From positions 117,275 to 181,274 of the forward strand of contig MJCC01000007.1 in assembly GCA_001766655.1 (NCBI GenBank): a stretch of 64,000 nt of DNA. Reading direction: 5' to 3'. Each line of letters begins with the position of its first letter. The first letter of the stretch is position 1. This document shows, piece by piece, positions 1-9,823 of the stretch. The stretch comes from Phytomonas francai. Its lineage: Eukaryota; Euglenozoa; Kinetoplastea; Trypanosomatida; Trypanosomatidae. A program made the position numbers and the translations under genes. The notes below the pieces were generated by a model, which did not search any database, was not told where the DNA came from, and saw only the letters and a list, made by a program, of their open reading frames with translations.

Positions 1-213
1 CGGCGGCGGGGCGGGGCGCGCGGGCGAGCGCTCGAGGGCGCCGGCGGGGGTGCTCGGCGGGCGCGGGAACGTGTGTGAGAGCGACGGGCCGTTCGAAATG
101 GACGAGGCGCGGTATTCCGGGGTCGAAACTATCGGCGACGCGGACTTTTTGAAAAGGAACCACGACGGCCCATGGGCGGCGGAGAGGCTGTGGGAATCGC
201 CGTATGGCAACAT
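1..213 (-). CDS. N-terminus of an unknown protein, cut by the window edge
   Basis: The minus-strand frame is open from an ATG at 213 to the window edge (71 codons, no stop) and begins MLPYGDSHSLSAAHG. It is Ser/Pro-rich with high GC at third codon positions, like the GC-rich coding patches elsewhere in the window. A 12-T tract ending in AG lies upstream at 640-653, as expected for a spliced-leader acceptor. The strand matches every other gene here. A plus-strand frame (50-241) overlaps it and is also GC-rich, so the strand choice rests mainly on the one-way gene array. I do not recognise the family. Confidence 0.5.
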   Translation of the reverse strand, partial: MLPYGDSHSLSAAHGPSWFLFKKSASPIVSTPEYRASSISNGPSLSHTFPRPPSTPAGALERSPARPAPPP

Positions 214-279
214 TTCTTCTGTCAGAAAGCGGATTGAGTAAGAATAAGGATGAGGCAAGGGAACGTTCAGAGAAAGGGT

Positions 280-543
280 TCATAGCTGATCTAAGCAAGC
301 ATTCAATTCCTCCAGAAACAAAGCTATCGCAATTGGACGCAAATCTAAAATAGATGAACCCTTCCGTAATCCTTGATTTCCCATCAAATCCCTTTGCATC
401 GCGCGTACGAAACTACAACACAAACGGTTAGCAGACAGATATTCAGGTGGATCTATACAGAACAAAGAAAAAAATATTCGGTCTTTCTTTCCCGATAGGA
501 ATAAAATAGCAAATAAACGAAGATAAGAGGTTTTCGCGCTCAC
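280..543 (-). CDS. possible small ORF or uORF upstream of the partial gene
   Basis: An 87-codon minus-strand frame starting MSAKTSYLRLFAI lies just after the splice-acceptor-like tract at 640-653 and before the ATG at 213. It could be a small protein, an upstream ORF in a long 5' leader, or chance. There is no recognisable domain, and its base composition resembles a spacer rather than the genes. The rest of 214-686 shows nothing else. Confidence 0.2.
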   Translation of the reverse strand: MSAKTSYLRLFAILFLSGKKDRIFFSLFCIDPPEYLSANRLCCSFVRAMQRDLMGNQGLRKGSSILDLRPIAIALFLEELNACLDQL

Positions 544-639
544 GATTTCTTACACAGAAGCTTCAGAAAAGAATATTAGTAAATGGAACCATCTATGCGG
601 GGAATACATATGTTTCAACACAGTAATATCGAGACAAGT

Positions 640-653
640 CTAAAAAAAAAAAA
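640..653 (-). promoter_or_regulatory. putative spliced-leader (trans-splice) acceptor
   Basis: On the minus strand, 12 consecutive T are followed directly by AG (AG at 641-640). This is the polypyrimidine-AG arrangement used for trans-splicing in kinetoplastids. It sits between the end of the lipase-like gene (687) and the next start codon (213). Confidence 0.5.
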
Positions 654-686
654 CGATTGTTTTTGAGGAACATAAAAGAAGAATTT

Positions 687-3269
687 CTAAATATTTTGAA
701 TAATCCGCCTGTAAGGATCACCACAAAGATTATAAATGTAGTCAATGACAGCGGTTATTCGGGTGCAATGACTCGGGGAATTGGAGTTACCACATGGGTA
801 GTGCATGGCTGCATCAGAATCCTCAATGGAATCTATATACGACCACAATCCCCGCACGGAATACATTTGTGTGCCACTGAGTATCGATGAGAGTTTATAC
901 CGTGCTCCAGGAGGGTTAAAGACAAAAAAGGGGATGTTGTATTCTTCCGAAAGAAGTTTGACGTAGCCCCCGTTGAATTGCTCACCTACCAAGAGAAGAT
1001 TATTCCCAAGCCCATTCTGAATGATGAGTTCAATGGACTGTTTCACACCATCAAGGTCTCTGGAATGTGGTAACCAATTCTTAAAAAACTTTATATTCTG
1101 AACGAAGAATTTTTTGTAACTATCTGGCCAGAGGCTTATTAGGGGGGTAACAGCCTCTGCAACTCGCAAAACAATCGACTCTCCCCAATCATTCATGTCA
1201 CGGAAAATAGATAGACCTCTACTATTGGAGTTGAGCGTGATAACATAGAAATCCGACGATTTGTCGTTATAAACAGAATAGCGAATAGCCGTACCATCAG
1301 TTTCATACTTAAGCGTAGGAGGGAGCTTTTTAGGGTACACGCGTGCGAAATTTTCCCGATGAGAAAACCACGTGGCGAAGTCCTGATCATTGAAAGTAGA
1401 ATAGGTGAAGGATAATGCGCTTAACAACGCTAAATCGTAGACTTTGAGAGGGGCGGAGCCGTTGCTATTGAACACCAGCTTGCATACGGAAGAATTTGGA
1501 CTTGTTCCCTTCTGTTCTGTATCCGCTAGTAGCGCAATATTTCCCTCGGGGATATATCGAACAGTATTCCCAATCCCAATAACAAATGCAACAGCAAAGA
1601 AGACAAAGAACCACCAAAGTAGGAGAATTTTTTGATCGCTCCTCAGGGCCACTCGTGCAATGCTGCGACCTTTTTCCACCGCGCGCACATCAGGATGCTT
1701 CAACTCAAAGTACGCCCTCTTTCGTGAGCAGCCGATATAATCTAAAAGAACGTCACTACAGCAAAACAAATAGGAGTCGATCTTTACCTTTTCTTTCTTC
1801 TTTTCGAGCTGGAAATCAAACGGAACTTCGAGTAACGTGCGCAGTTCCTTATCCGACAGTGAATGTGTCCGCCTGCGAGTTAGCATGTACTGGGATAGAA
1901 ACCAAAGCAAAAATAAGACTCCAGCAACGGATGGTTTCTTGGTGTTGACCCCTCCAATTATTCCAAAGACAAGGAAAAAAACATTTAGGGATAACGTCGC
2001 GTAAATGTACAGTTGGTTTTTTCGTCGAAATAAAGAAAGCCAAGTGACAGTATAGATACAGACAAGTGCCAGGGATCCAATCAAGGCCCACAGCACCGAG
2101 GGATCCCCTGTGTGCGTGCTCAAGGCCTGTACGCCACACATGATAAAAAGTGGGGCACATCCAAACGTGAAGACGACCGAATCATACCTCACAGTTGTCT
2201 TGTCGAGACCAAATTCCTCTAGAACAATCTGGGCATGATACCAGTGAGTTTTTCTCATTTTCTCAGGACGATGCTTATACACCTTCTCGCGAAGGGGGAA
2301 TTCGTCCGGACGCTTGTATTTGCGTAAAGCCGAGCTTTTATATACTATAGACCGCCAATAGAACCACACATAACACACTAACACGATAAACACAGTAAAT
2401 ATAACGGAAACAGCGGCGTAACACTGTAACCAATAGAGTGCTGCACTATTGTTTTTAATGACGTCAACAATACTCCATATTACGGGTATAATGACTGTTG
2501 CTGCAAAAATCGCGAAGTATACCAAATACGGTGGACCCTGCTTTGAGATAAATACGTGCGTCATGCCCCAAAACTGAATGTCGTCAAGTTTGAGCATCCA
2601 AACATTTGTTAGCATGTCTAGCAACACACAAATGAGATTCACTGTAATAAAACTGAGGTAGAAAAACATCGACAAGTAACAGATGACTTGAAGAAGTTGG
2701 TTGCTTTTGGACGGTGGGCTGTAAATATGATATAGCACCGAGAAGGTATAGTTCAAACATGTTAGAATAATGAGTACTCCCGCAGAGTAAAGAAGAAGAG
2801 TGAGATAAAGCTTAAACAGAGTGGACACAAAGATATTGACCATAATGTCGATGAAAAAGCCATATTTACGCGGCCTCCAACTAATATACTCTTGATATCT
2901 AGTTAAATTTTCAAGAGCAGGATGAGCACGGGCACTATCATACGTCTCATTCCCAGGTTCAAGCTGTGGAGCGGGGTAGCAATAGTAATTGCCGTCCTCA
3001 TCCAGGTAATAATAGGCTTGCTCCCCCGTTCTATCAATCTCGTCTTCTGCCATAACTACATTGCTGGATTCTACAAAGTTAGCAGCAGTGGTGTTAGGGA
3101 CTTCGTGTTCTTGAGTCTGTTCCGCGACTCCCACGCGTTGATTTATCTCCGCCTCTGGTAAGTAACTCTCTGCGGGCACGTCCTCAGTTAAAAGGCTGTT
3201 AGTCGGTTCACCAACATCTTTTGGATCCTTCTCGTAACCAGAAGTCACTTCTTGTTTTCTATCACCCAT
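687..3269 (-). CDS. multi-pass membrane protein with degenerate ATG15-like lipase domain
   Basis: The 860-residue frame starts at the ATG at 3269; the codon 15 bases upstream (3284) is GTG. Residues 1-125 are acidic and hydrophilic. About nine or ten hydrophobic segments follow (roughly 135-480, plus one near 575). The C-terminal ~250 residues then resemble a class 3 lipase of the ATG15 type: a strand-like VITLNSNSRG region, an elbow at GEQFNGG, and FFVFNPPGARYK, which matches the FEAPGE-type segment after the ATG15 elbow. The expected nucleophile in GHSLGG is replaced by Gln (residue 764), and the preceding His by Glu. It is therefore probably a non-catalytic lipase fold, facing a lumen or the outside after the last membrane segment. 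The lipase assignment is pattern recognition; the membrane topology is clear. Confidence 0.75.
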   Translation of the reverse strand: MGDRKQEVTSGYEKDPKDVGEPTNSLLTEDVPAESYLPEAEINQRVGVAEQTQEHEVPNTTAANFVESSNVVMAEDEIDRTGEQAYYYLDEDGNYYCYPAPQLEPGNETYDSARAHPALENLTRYQEYISWRPRKYGFFIDIMVNIFVSTLFKLYLTLLLYSAGVLIILTCLNYTFSVLYHIYSPPSKSNQLLQVICYLSMFFYLSFITVNLICVLLDMLTNVWMLKLDDIQFWGMTHVFISKQGPPYLVYFAIFAATVIIPVIWSIVDVIKNNSAALYWLQCYAAVSVIFTVFIVLVCYVWFYWRSIVYKSSALRKYKRPDEFPLREKVYKHRPEKMRKTHWYHAQIVLEEFGLDKTTVRYDSVVFTFGCAPLFIMCGVQALSTHTGDPSVLWALIGSLALVCIYTVTWLSLFRRKNQLYIYATLSLNVFFLVFGIIGGVNTKKPSVAGVLFLLWFLSQYMLTRRRTHSLSDKELRTLLEVPFDFQLEKKKEKVKIDSYLFCCSDVLLDYIGCSRKRAYFELKHPDVRAVEKGRSIARVALRSDQKILLLWWFFVFFAVAFVIGIGNTVRYIPEGNIALLADTEQKGTSPNSSVCKLVFNSNGSAPLKVYDLALLSALSFTYSTFNDQDFATWFSHRENFARVYPKKLPPTLKYETDGTAIRYSVYNDKSSDFYVITLNSNSRGLSIFRDMNDWGESIVLRVAEAVTPLISLWPDSYKKFFVQNIKFFKNWLPHSRDLDGVKQSIELIIQNGLGNNLLLVGEQFNGGYVKLLSEEYNIPFFVFNPPGARYKLSSILSGTQMYSVRGLWSYIDSIEDSDAAMHYPCGNSNSPSHCTRITAVIDYIYNLCGDPYRRIIQNI

Positions 3270-3955
3270 AATGACTGTTAACACTCTAAAATTAAATCAA
3301 AAATTACCTATAAAGAGTATGCTTTTCCTCTTTAAGAAAGGGAAAATGGGTAACTGGGAAAAGAAGATGTGAGCACATCGTATACTGGATTTAGGAAGTG
3401 AGGAAAAAAAGGTATGACACAGCTATTGAATAAAATCGACATAAAATGGTTTATTATTTGACAATAGGTTTGTAGCTCATCTTATATTTATAACTTTATG
3501 TTGAATCGAAGTTGTGGCGCAACAACTTTGAAGATAGCATATTATAATTAGCTTGACGAAAACTCCGACCTTATATTCCATATAATGTAAACTGCATATG
3601 CATGTATATAACTTAAGCCCTTGAATTATCTAAGCATTTTGCTTTCTTAGAGTCATATTTTTACAAATACAGCAGGACATAAATTTCGATCAACTTCCCT
3701 CCCGCCCCCGACCCTCTCCCTCCCTCTCCGTAAAGTAACTAAACGAACGAATTCCATTTCCATGCGCTTGCAATAAATAAATACAAAACTCAATTTAGGT
3801 TTGCTGTTACTCAGAATGTCTAGTCCAGAGAATAAAAGATTAACCAATAATCTGTAATATAAACCGATCAATAAAACAAAGTTTTTGATGCAAACACCCA
3901 TATTCTTTTATAAAAAGAGCGGAAATCTATGCTTTATCGCGGCATATCCTTCGCA
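3270..3955. other. intergenic spacer
   Basis: AT-rich spacer between the lipase-like and TTC39 genes. An 82-codon minus frame at 3653-3901 is low in complexity and has no domain. Nothing else is supportable. Confidence 0.5.
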
Positions 3956-5704
3956 CTACCCAGACATATTGTGTTTCAACTGCTTCATGGCAATGCGGTA
4001 GCGGTTAGCCAGCGTCTCGTTTCCGTCACCTTTGATTTTATGTCCCTTATCCAATAAGTGTTTGGCTTCGCTCAAGTTACCCATACGATACCTTAGCTCT
4101 GCCGCCTCATAATAAGTAAAAGGAAGGACCATGGAATCCTTTGAAATATGTTTTTCGGCGTCAAAAATTTTTTGAAAGTATTCTAGAGCGGCCTCTGCAT
4201 TCCCGCAACCCTTTTCAATAACACCAACAAAGAGATTATACATGTTCTCTGTTTCCGCTCCCGTGATGTCTTTGCTTTCGAGTACACGCTTAAGCTCAGA
4301 AAGCACACGCTCACCATGTTCTTTCGGCATGTGAGCCAGGTCACGGTTGATATAAAGCATGTATACGCCTGAAAACGGAAGAAGACGCGGATTTGCTATC
4401 ACACGAAGGGCAAACTTGGGTGAGTTCACATCATTCTTCGATTTAGGATTGTGCATACCATTAACCTTCCGCATCCAGTTCATGGCATCCTCAGATTCGC
4501 CTGTCATGACGTAGCAAGCGGCAATAGAAAGAGCCACTTGTCCAGTATACGCAAAAGATTCCTTTGTTTTGTGTATATGATCAAGCAGAGCAAGGTATTG
4601 ATTCAGGGCCTCTTTCCAATCCTGGTTCATAAAGAGCGTATCGGCGTAGATGTATTTGATGAGAAGTGGCGTAACCCCAACGTTCATAGAGTTTTTCAAT
4701 GCAAGAGAAATAGAACTCATAGCGGTATCGACATCCCCCTTCTTTCTATGATAAAAGTTTGCATAGCCATAAAAGTATGTGTTATTAGGGCAGCGAGCGT
4801 TCATTGATTCAAGAATTTTGTTGGCTCGCGACAGAGTGGCCCCGACATCACCTAGACCAGTAGGCAGAAAAAGATAAAGCGTACACAGAACCAACGCAGC
4901 AAAGGGAGAACGAATCGTATTACTTTCAAACACTTCAGTCAAGTATTTTTCGCCAACTTCTTTGTCAGATACAAATCCAATTAGTGATAGAAGCTTCATA
5001 AGGTTAGCGGGAACGAGAGCAAGAAATGAATAGAATGTCCCAGCGCCGTACTTTATACACATTCGCAACTCCTTCGGAATTTTGCCCGCCTTATCGTCTT
5101 CCATTTTATGAAGGAGACTAGTATAGCAACCCCACGCCTTGCGAAGGTTAATTCCACCTTTAAAATACGAATTCATCAAAAGCTGGCATATGCCCCTCAT
5201 CAAGAGAGCCTCAGCATAGATCACATCGCACTCGATCTTCCAAATATGAGCAAATACCTCACCATTATGCAATGCCTCCTTATGGGAGCCATGATGCGGT
5301 TTTTTATGCTTGGTGTGGTTGGCTTTATTACTCATTTTGGAGTTATTCCGCTGTACGGAAGCTGGCCCCTCATCCTCGGTTTCATTATCGATTGTTGGAG
5401 GCTCACTGTGTCGCATAGACGACGCCAAGTGATCGGCTGCCTTAAACAATTCAAGAAGAATAATGCGGTCCTCATTGGTGGATGTCATAAGGCTTTTTAC
5501 GAGCATAATGTTGGCCCATTCTAGTGAAAAACGCGGATGGGTATCTTTATTTTTGCGAAGAATTTCTTTCGCTTCTTCATAAACATTATCCCACCCTAGC
5601 CATACCGCTTCTTCGACATTTTTGTGAATCTCAAGATTGCTAATATCAAGGTTGCACAAGCTGCCATTGGCAGAGTTATTATGCAAATTAGAGTGAGAAG
5701 GCAT
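3956..5704 (-). CDS. TTC39/IML2-family TPR protein
   Basis: The 582-residue protein has the signature of the TTC39 / yeast Iml2 family. Near the N-terminus, EEAKEILRKN is followed by a long helical block. The centre carries the hallmark KYGAGTFYSFLALVPANL followed by KLLSLIGF. TPR-like helical pairs run to the C-terminus (for example YYEAAELRYRMGNLSEAKHL). Family members bind membranes or lipid droplets; yeast Iml2 is linked to clearance of protein inclusions. A charged, Lys/His-rich insert lies near residues 105-145. No membrane segment or targeting peptide is obvious. The start ATG at 5704 is followed by a Ser/Asn-rich stretch. Confidence in the family is high; the function in this organism is inferred. 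Confidence 0.85.
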   Translation of the reverse strand: MPSHSNLHNNSANGSLCNLDISNLEIHKNVEEAVWLGWDNVYEEAKEILRKNKDTHPRFSLEWANIMLVKSLMTSTNEDRIILLELFKAADHLASSMRHSEPPTIDNETEDEGPASVQRNNSKMSNKANHTKHKKPHHGSHKEALHNGEVFAHIWKIECDVIYAEALLMRGICQLLMNSYFKGGINLRKAWGCYTSLLHKMEDDKAGKIPKELRMCIKYGAGTFYSFLALVPANLMKLLSLIGFVSDKEVGEKYLTEVFESNTIRSPFAALVLCTLYLFLPTGLGDVGATLSRANKILESMNARCPNNTYFYGYANFYHRKKGDVDTAMSSISLALKNSMNVGVTPLLIKYIYADTLFMNQDWKEALNQYLALLDHIHKTKESFAYTGQVALSIAACYVMTGESEDAMNWMRKVNGMHNPKSKNDVNSPKFALRVIANPRLLPFSGVYMLYINRDLAHMPKEHGERVLSELKRVLESKDITGAETENMYNLFVGVIEKGCGNAEAALEYFQKIFDAEKHISKDSMVLPFTYYEAAELRYRMGNLSEAKHLLDKGHKIKGDGNETLANRYRIAMKQLKHNMSG

Positions 5705-6339
5705 CGTTTAGAACTTCACTGAGGTCCAAAATAAGACTTTTCCTTTTTCTTCAGAACTCGCCTAGTGAATTATAAAAAGTGGAAACTGATTGAGCGGAAA
5801 AAGAGCAAAAAGTAAAGTCAAAACACAATTAAGAAAATTTTGTCATCCTTCGAATAAAAAGTAGCATTAATTGCAATAACCATGAATATAGCTAATTTCT
5901 CCTGTGCAAACGCGTAATATCAAGTTTCAAAAATGAGCAGTTCGAAGTACTTAATCATGAAAAAAAAAAAAAAAACAGAATAAATCTATCAATCTGATAT
6001 ATAGATATACACCCCAAAAAGAAAATGAATAATGAAAGCGAGCACATTTTCTAATTTATTTCAAAGTTTATATAATGTTTTCATTTACGTCCACATATAC
6101 TAGCATATCTATCATGTGTTCCTTCAAAGTTCTTATTCTTTTTTTCTAATGTTGAGAGAAACTTCACCCCCACCCCCTCCACACGCACAGGGTAACCACT
6201 AAGTCGAAGAGATGTGCCCGATGCATTTCGTTTTTCTTAATAATAATAAAAAAAGGGGGGGAGGGGGGGGGGAGAAGGAAGTAAAAAAGAAGGGTATAAA
6301 GAGTATCCAACCGGGGTATTAGTATCAAAAAAAAAAAAA
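5705..6339. other. intergenic spacer with C-rich minus-strand tract
   Basis: AT-rich spacer with a 16-A run (5960-5975) and a purine tract at 6252-6280 that reads on the minus strand as a C-rich pyrimidine tract just past the stop of the coiled-coil gene. No gene seen. Confidence 0.5.
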
Positions 6340-7644
6340 TTACCGTCTTGCAAAACTGCTTAAACACTTCTTCTTCTCAAGTAAAAGGCTGTAAATATAC
6401 GATCGCTGTTCTCGAATAAACTCAATTGCCCGTTTTCGCTCGTCCTCCTCAATATGAGCGGCATTGATAGTTAGCTCATCCAAATCCTCTATTATAATAT
6501 TGAACTCTCGACACAACGCTTCCAGTTTGCAGACTAGTGATGTGATGACCTCTTCCTTTTCCTTCGCTCCAATGTTTAGCAGGCTTACAGTACGCGAGAT
6601 CCTCTCCTTTTCGCTGAGAAAGAGGTTGTACACACCCGGGTGAATTTTTTCCTCTGCTGGGATGATCTGTTCAATATCATAGAGATACTTGGGATCCTCT
6701 GAAACGTCAATGGTATTCGCGGACCACTTCCTAGTCAGAATTTTGTCGACATCCCGTTTAAGGTAGTTGTTTAGGAGAGTTTTTTCAACCGCCTTCAGCC
6801 GCTTCTCCAATTGAGCTAATCGATAATCTTGCGCTTTCACGACTCGCTCCTGTGGAATGCGCTGCGAGTTCGCGACCTCGTTTTTTTCATTTTTGAGCTC
6901 CATGGCGTCTTGCTTAACCAACAAACAGAAAACGGGGTCCGTCAACTGTCGCTTCTGCTCAAGGCAGGAGTCCGCATCCTCGACATCAGCATTAAGGCGA
7001 TCAATGGTCTCCATCTCAACGGTTGTATTGCACTCTATCACACGCAATTCGTTGTATAGTTCGTCGATCTCATCGACCAAGGATATGCGATCCTCAAGCA
7101 TAACGGAAAGCCTCTGGATCGTATTCCCTTTTTTCTCACGCGCCTGATTGCCTGCCTGAATTTCTTGCCGAACCAGCTTCTTTCGGGCCTTCAATTCCGC
7201 TAAAGGAGGTACATTTTTGTACGCCTGCTTTTGCCGACTTTCGAGGATCTGGCTGAGGCACAAAGAATCGGAAAGTTCCTGGAGCTTGGCGGAAAGCAAA
7301 TTGTGTTTGGCCTGCTGTCTCTCAAGCGTACGCCGTAGGCCCTTCAGCTCCGCAGCATCGCTATTGTTCTCCTTGAGGATCGCCCTATCCGCAATGTTGA
7401 GCTGCGATAGAACGTGGACGACCTGCTCCACCGGGATCTCCTGGATCGATTTCCTTCCACACTCGACGTAGTCCTTCAGAACTGGAAAGGACAAAAGAAA
7501 GGGATCACTCGGCAGGTTTGCATGCGGGCTCTTTGCTTCGGATTGCAGGAGCGCCTTCTTCCTCTCGAGAGCCTCAATCTCCTTCTCTCGCAGAGCAATT
7601 GCCGTTTCTAGCTCCTTTACACGCTCAGACTCAGTTGCTTGCAT
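6340..7644 (-). CDS. coiled-coil protein, function unknown
   Basis: The protein has 434 residues from the ATG at 7644 (MQATESERVKELE). The frame stays open upstream to 7692, but those residues look like leader. Almost the whole length is heptad-rich helix (residues 1-60, 105-330, 370-430) with few prolines. There is no motor, kinase or nucleotide-binding motif. The content resembles flagellar or cytoskeletal coiled-coil proteins of kinetoplastids, but I see no signature allowing a name. A C-rich tract follows the stop codon. Confidence 0.75.
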   Translation of the reverse strand: MQATESERVKELETAIALREKEIEALERKKALLQSEAKSPHANLPSDPFLLSFPVLKDYVECGRKSIQEIPVEQVVHVLSQLNIADRAILKENNSDAAELKGLRRTLERQQAKHNLLSAKLQELSDSLCLSQILESRQKQAYKNVPPLAELKARKKLVRQEIQAGNQAREKKGNTIQRLSVMLEDRISLVDEIDELYNELRVIECNTTVEMETIDRLNADVEDADSCLEQKRQLTDPVFCLLVKQDAMELKNEKNEVANSQRIPQERVVKAQDYRLAQLEKRLKAVEKTLLNNYLKRDVDKILTRKWSANTIDVSEDPKYLYDIEQIIPAEEKIHPGVYNLFLSEKERISRTVSLLNIGAKEKEEVITSLVCKLEALCREFNIIIEDLDELTINAAHIEEDERKRAIEFIREQRSYIYSLLLEKKKCLSSFARR

Positions 7645-7912
7645 TGAGGTGGCACGTATGTGTGGAAATATAAGAGACAAAAAAGTCTTCAAAGAAAGAA
7701 TAAACAGAAAGAAGGTGAAATTACTGAACTAGTGTGATTTTGGATGTGGCCTATGGCATGTTTTAGGGTCGACGGGGAATACAATAAAACCTCAAGAGAT
7801 TCCACCCTATCGAAAGAAATCACCAATAATCAATATAGAAGCATCTTTTTCCGGTGCGATAGCCTTGCGTTCTGGAAGGCGATTTTCGATTTTTATTGAA
7901 GAATCAAGCACA

Positions 7913-8335
7913 CTACAGTCGCTTCGACAGATTAACCAAGATAATGAGCCCATCCTTCACAACGATTGTCTCCTTGACATGAACATAGTCGAAAATAGAC
8001 CTCGGTCGGGAGGAAATTGTACCGTTGCGCTCAAAAGTGGCGATCCCCTGCGGGTCGTAGCCGGTATCAGTGAAAATTGGCCCTCGGTTCGATCCAGTGC
8101 CCCATAGGCAGGGCTCCAGCGAGTGCTGTACAATTCTCCAACGTTCGAAGTTTCGAGTGTGGTGTGAAAAACGTATGTTGTCTCGCAAAAAGATAACAAC
8201 GTTATCCCTGCCCTCAACGACACCCATCCAAGAGTTGTAGATAATATCTGGGCTCAAATAATTGATGGCGAGCTCGGGTTTCCCACTTTCAACGAGCTCT
8301 GTAAAGCGCGCCACGATCAATTGTGGTGCATTCAT
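7913..8335 (-). CDS. NTF2-like fold protein
   Basis: The 140-residue protein has the alternating helix/sheet pattern of the NTF2/SnoaL-like superfamily: an N-terminal helix APQLIVARFTELVESGKPE, then YLSPDIIYNSWMG, EGRDNVVIFLRDNIR, and C-terminal strands ending in FDYVHVKETIVVKDGLIIL. Such single-domain proteins act as transport adaptors or small-molecule enzymes. No catalytic set is evident, so the role is open. Whether it has any link to the NTF2-like partner described for kinetoplastid Mago-Y14 cannot be told from sequence alone. Confidence 0.7.
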   Translation of the reverse strand: MNAPQLIVARFTELVESGKPELAINYLSPDIIYNSWMGVVEGRDNVVIFLRDNIRFSHHTRNFERWRIVQHSLEPCLWGTGSNRGPIFTDTGYDPQGIATFERNGTISSRPRSIFDYVHVKETIVVKDGLIILVNLSKRL

Positions 8336-8780
8336 CCCCTTTCTCTACGCATTGTGAATATATATATATATATATATATATAAGCGGGACAATAATAAGA
8401 ATATGAGCGCCATTTTTAAAAATAAAATGGTCGTTTCATGTTATCAAGTATCAAGGAGGGGGGTAAAAATTTAAAAAATGACTTTCTCGTTAAAACGCGC
8501 GCCATACCCAGAAAGCGGCTTGAATACAGCATAGTGAAGTGCAGGAAGAAGTGATAACGTCTCAATAAACTCATCCAGACTAAAAGAAGGGCATTTAAAA
8601 TATGTACAAATATCCAAACCCACACAAGGATCCCATTCACCACTCCTACGTAAGAAAAGTTAGCCTACTTTGCGAGAACCAAAACGCTTAAAAATATCCG
8701 CCGCTCCCAAACATTCTTCTTTTCTCAAAAAACGACAGACCGTGGTTGTTCGTCTAAAGGTTTTTTATATTCCCTAACGC
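8336..8780. other. spacer with TA repeat and an interrupted open frame
   Basis: Contains a TA dinucleotide run (8357-8383) and, at 8471-8764 on the minus strand, a reading frame of 98 codons broken by one TAA at 8662-8660. An overlapping 75-codon frame (8416-8643) begins with GTG, not ATG. Neither is convincing as a gene; see findings. Confidence 0.4.
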
Positions 8781-9455
8781 TCAAAGCATCTTCACATTTT
8801 GAACCATTAAAATCCCCGTGATAACTGCAAAAATCCCCAGAGCAGAGGCGAATATCTCAATAATAAGAATTTTCACAAAAAGGGCGCTGTTGTGCGCGTC
8901 CGCGATCGCGCAGCTACTGCCGATGATGCCAACCGAGGCCCCGCACACGAGGTTGCCTACCCCGACCGCAAGCCCCGCCGTGAAGAGGGCGTAGCCGCCA
9001 GCCCTGACATCGAAATTATACGACCCGGTCGAATCCACCGTGGCGCCGCTCGCTCGAATTTTTCCCATCATAATGATCGAAAGAATCACCCCATAAATGG
9101 CAACAGCCTCACAGAAAATGATAGAAATTAAATTTTTGCTCCGAATTTCCGGAGCACGAATCGCGGCCCCGCTGATGGAGGCCGCACTCGTTAGGATTCC
9201 CCAAGTAGCACCCAGAATCGATAAGGATATGCTAAGAACGATGCCTATTGATGCCCAGGCGTACGGAGACACGGCAATAAGAACCCCCCAGAGGCTGGAA
9301 AAGGGCGGTAGAAGGGTGCCACATAATACAGGAATCACCCCGAAAATAATCCCAATCACGATCAGTATTGACGTGAGCAGCCTTCCGATGGCGTGAAGAG
9401 CGTCGTCGGGTGGTAGACGCGCCGGCGTAGGCAGGACTTCGGGCTGGACAAGCAT
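8781..9455 (-). CDS. VMA16: V-type H+-ATPase proteolipid subunit c''
   Basis: The 224-residue protein has five hydrophobic segments, as in Vma16/c'' of the V0 rotor ring. The N-terminal extra helix (about 22-48) precedes two c-type hairpins. The ion-binding Glu lies in the third helix (FCEAVAIYG, Glu116); a second Glu sits in the last hairpin ([11 protein letters not shown]). It would pump protons into acidocalcisomes, lysosomes or endosomes. The start ATG at 9455 directly abuts a T-tract/AG splice acceptor (9456-9470), so the mRNA leader may be little more than the spliced leader itself. Length and motifs match the family well. Confidence 0.93.
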   Translation of the reverse strand: MLVQPEVLPTPARLPPDDALHAIGRLLTSILIVIGIIFGVIPVLCGTLLPPFSSLWGVLIAVSPYAWASIGIVLSISLSILGATWGILTSAASISGAAIRAPEIRSKNLISIIFCEAVAIYGVILSIIMMGKIRASGATVDSTGSYNFDVRAGGYALFTAGLAVGVGNLVCGASVGIIGSSCAIADAHNSALFVKILIIEIFASALGIFAVITGILMVQNVKML

Positions 9456-9470
9456 CTAACCAAAAAAAAA
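9456..9470 (-). promoter_or_regulatory. putative trans-splice acceptor touching the V-ATPase start codon
   Basis: On the minus strand nine T are followed by GGTTAG, and the next three bases are the ATG of subunit c''. If used, the gene contributes essentially no 5' leader of its own. Confidence 0.45.
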
Positions 9471-9486
9471 GCCTTGATTAGGCTCC

Positions 9487-9533
<47 letters not shown>

Positions 9534-9823
9534 GAGAAAGGGCGGTAAAACTACCTTTTTCCTAATAATAGTGTGTAGTATCAAAGAAAACATGAAAATG
9601 ATGGGGTCGCGAAGAGATCGGATGTTGTGTTCAAGATTCAGCCCCCGAGGGAGAAAGAGTAAGAATACAAAACGAGGACCAAAGAGGAACGAGACCGTTC
9701 GGAGCACATTCGAAGCGGTTCGCGTATCCTCCTTTCCTGTGTGTGTGTGTGTGTGTATTAGAAAGCATGAGAAAATAAAACAAAGTCACAGAAAAGGTCG
9801 CAGAAGAGTTGGGTCGAGCTTCC
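9471..9823. other. intergenic spacer with TA and GT repeats
   Basis: Holds a perfect TA run at 9489-9530 and a short GT run at 9741-9757. Overlapping plus-strand frames extend into the antisense of eL15 and are not supported. No gene seen. Confidence 0.5.
9489..9530. repeat. TA dinucleotide microsatellite
   Basis: About 21 uninterrupted TA units, upstream of the V-ATPase c'' gene on the transcribed strand. Confidence 0.95.

Noticed and set aside
50..241. GC-rich plus-strand frame at the window start (MLGGRGNVCESDG)
   Set aside because: It overlaps an open minus-strand frame, and all other genes are on the minus strand with a splice-acceptor tract in the right place. Kept only as an alternative.
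3653..3901. 82-codon minus frame in the spacer before the TTC39 gene
   Set aside because: Low-complexity, no domain, and it lies where the upstream leader and downstream UTR are expected.
8080..8105. B-box-like GGTTCGATCC, a possible tRNA
   Set aside because: It lies inside the NTF2-like coding frame, and no matching A box or acceptor stem was seen.
8416..8643. 75-codon hydrophobic minus frame
   Set aside because: It starts with GTG rather than ATG and overlaps another frame of similar quality; chance is likely.
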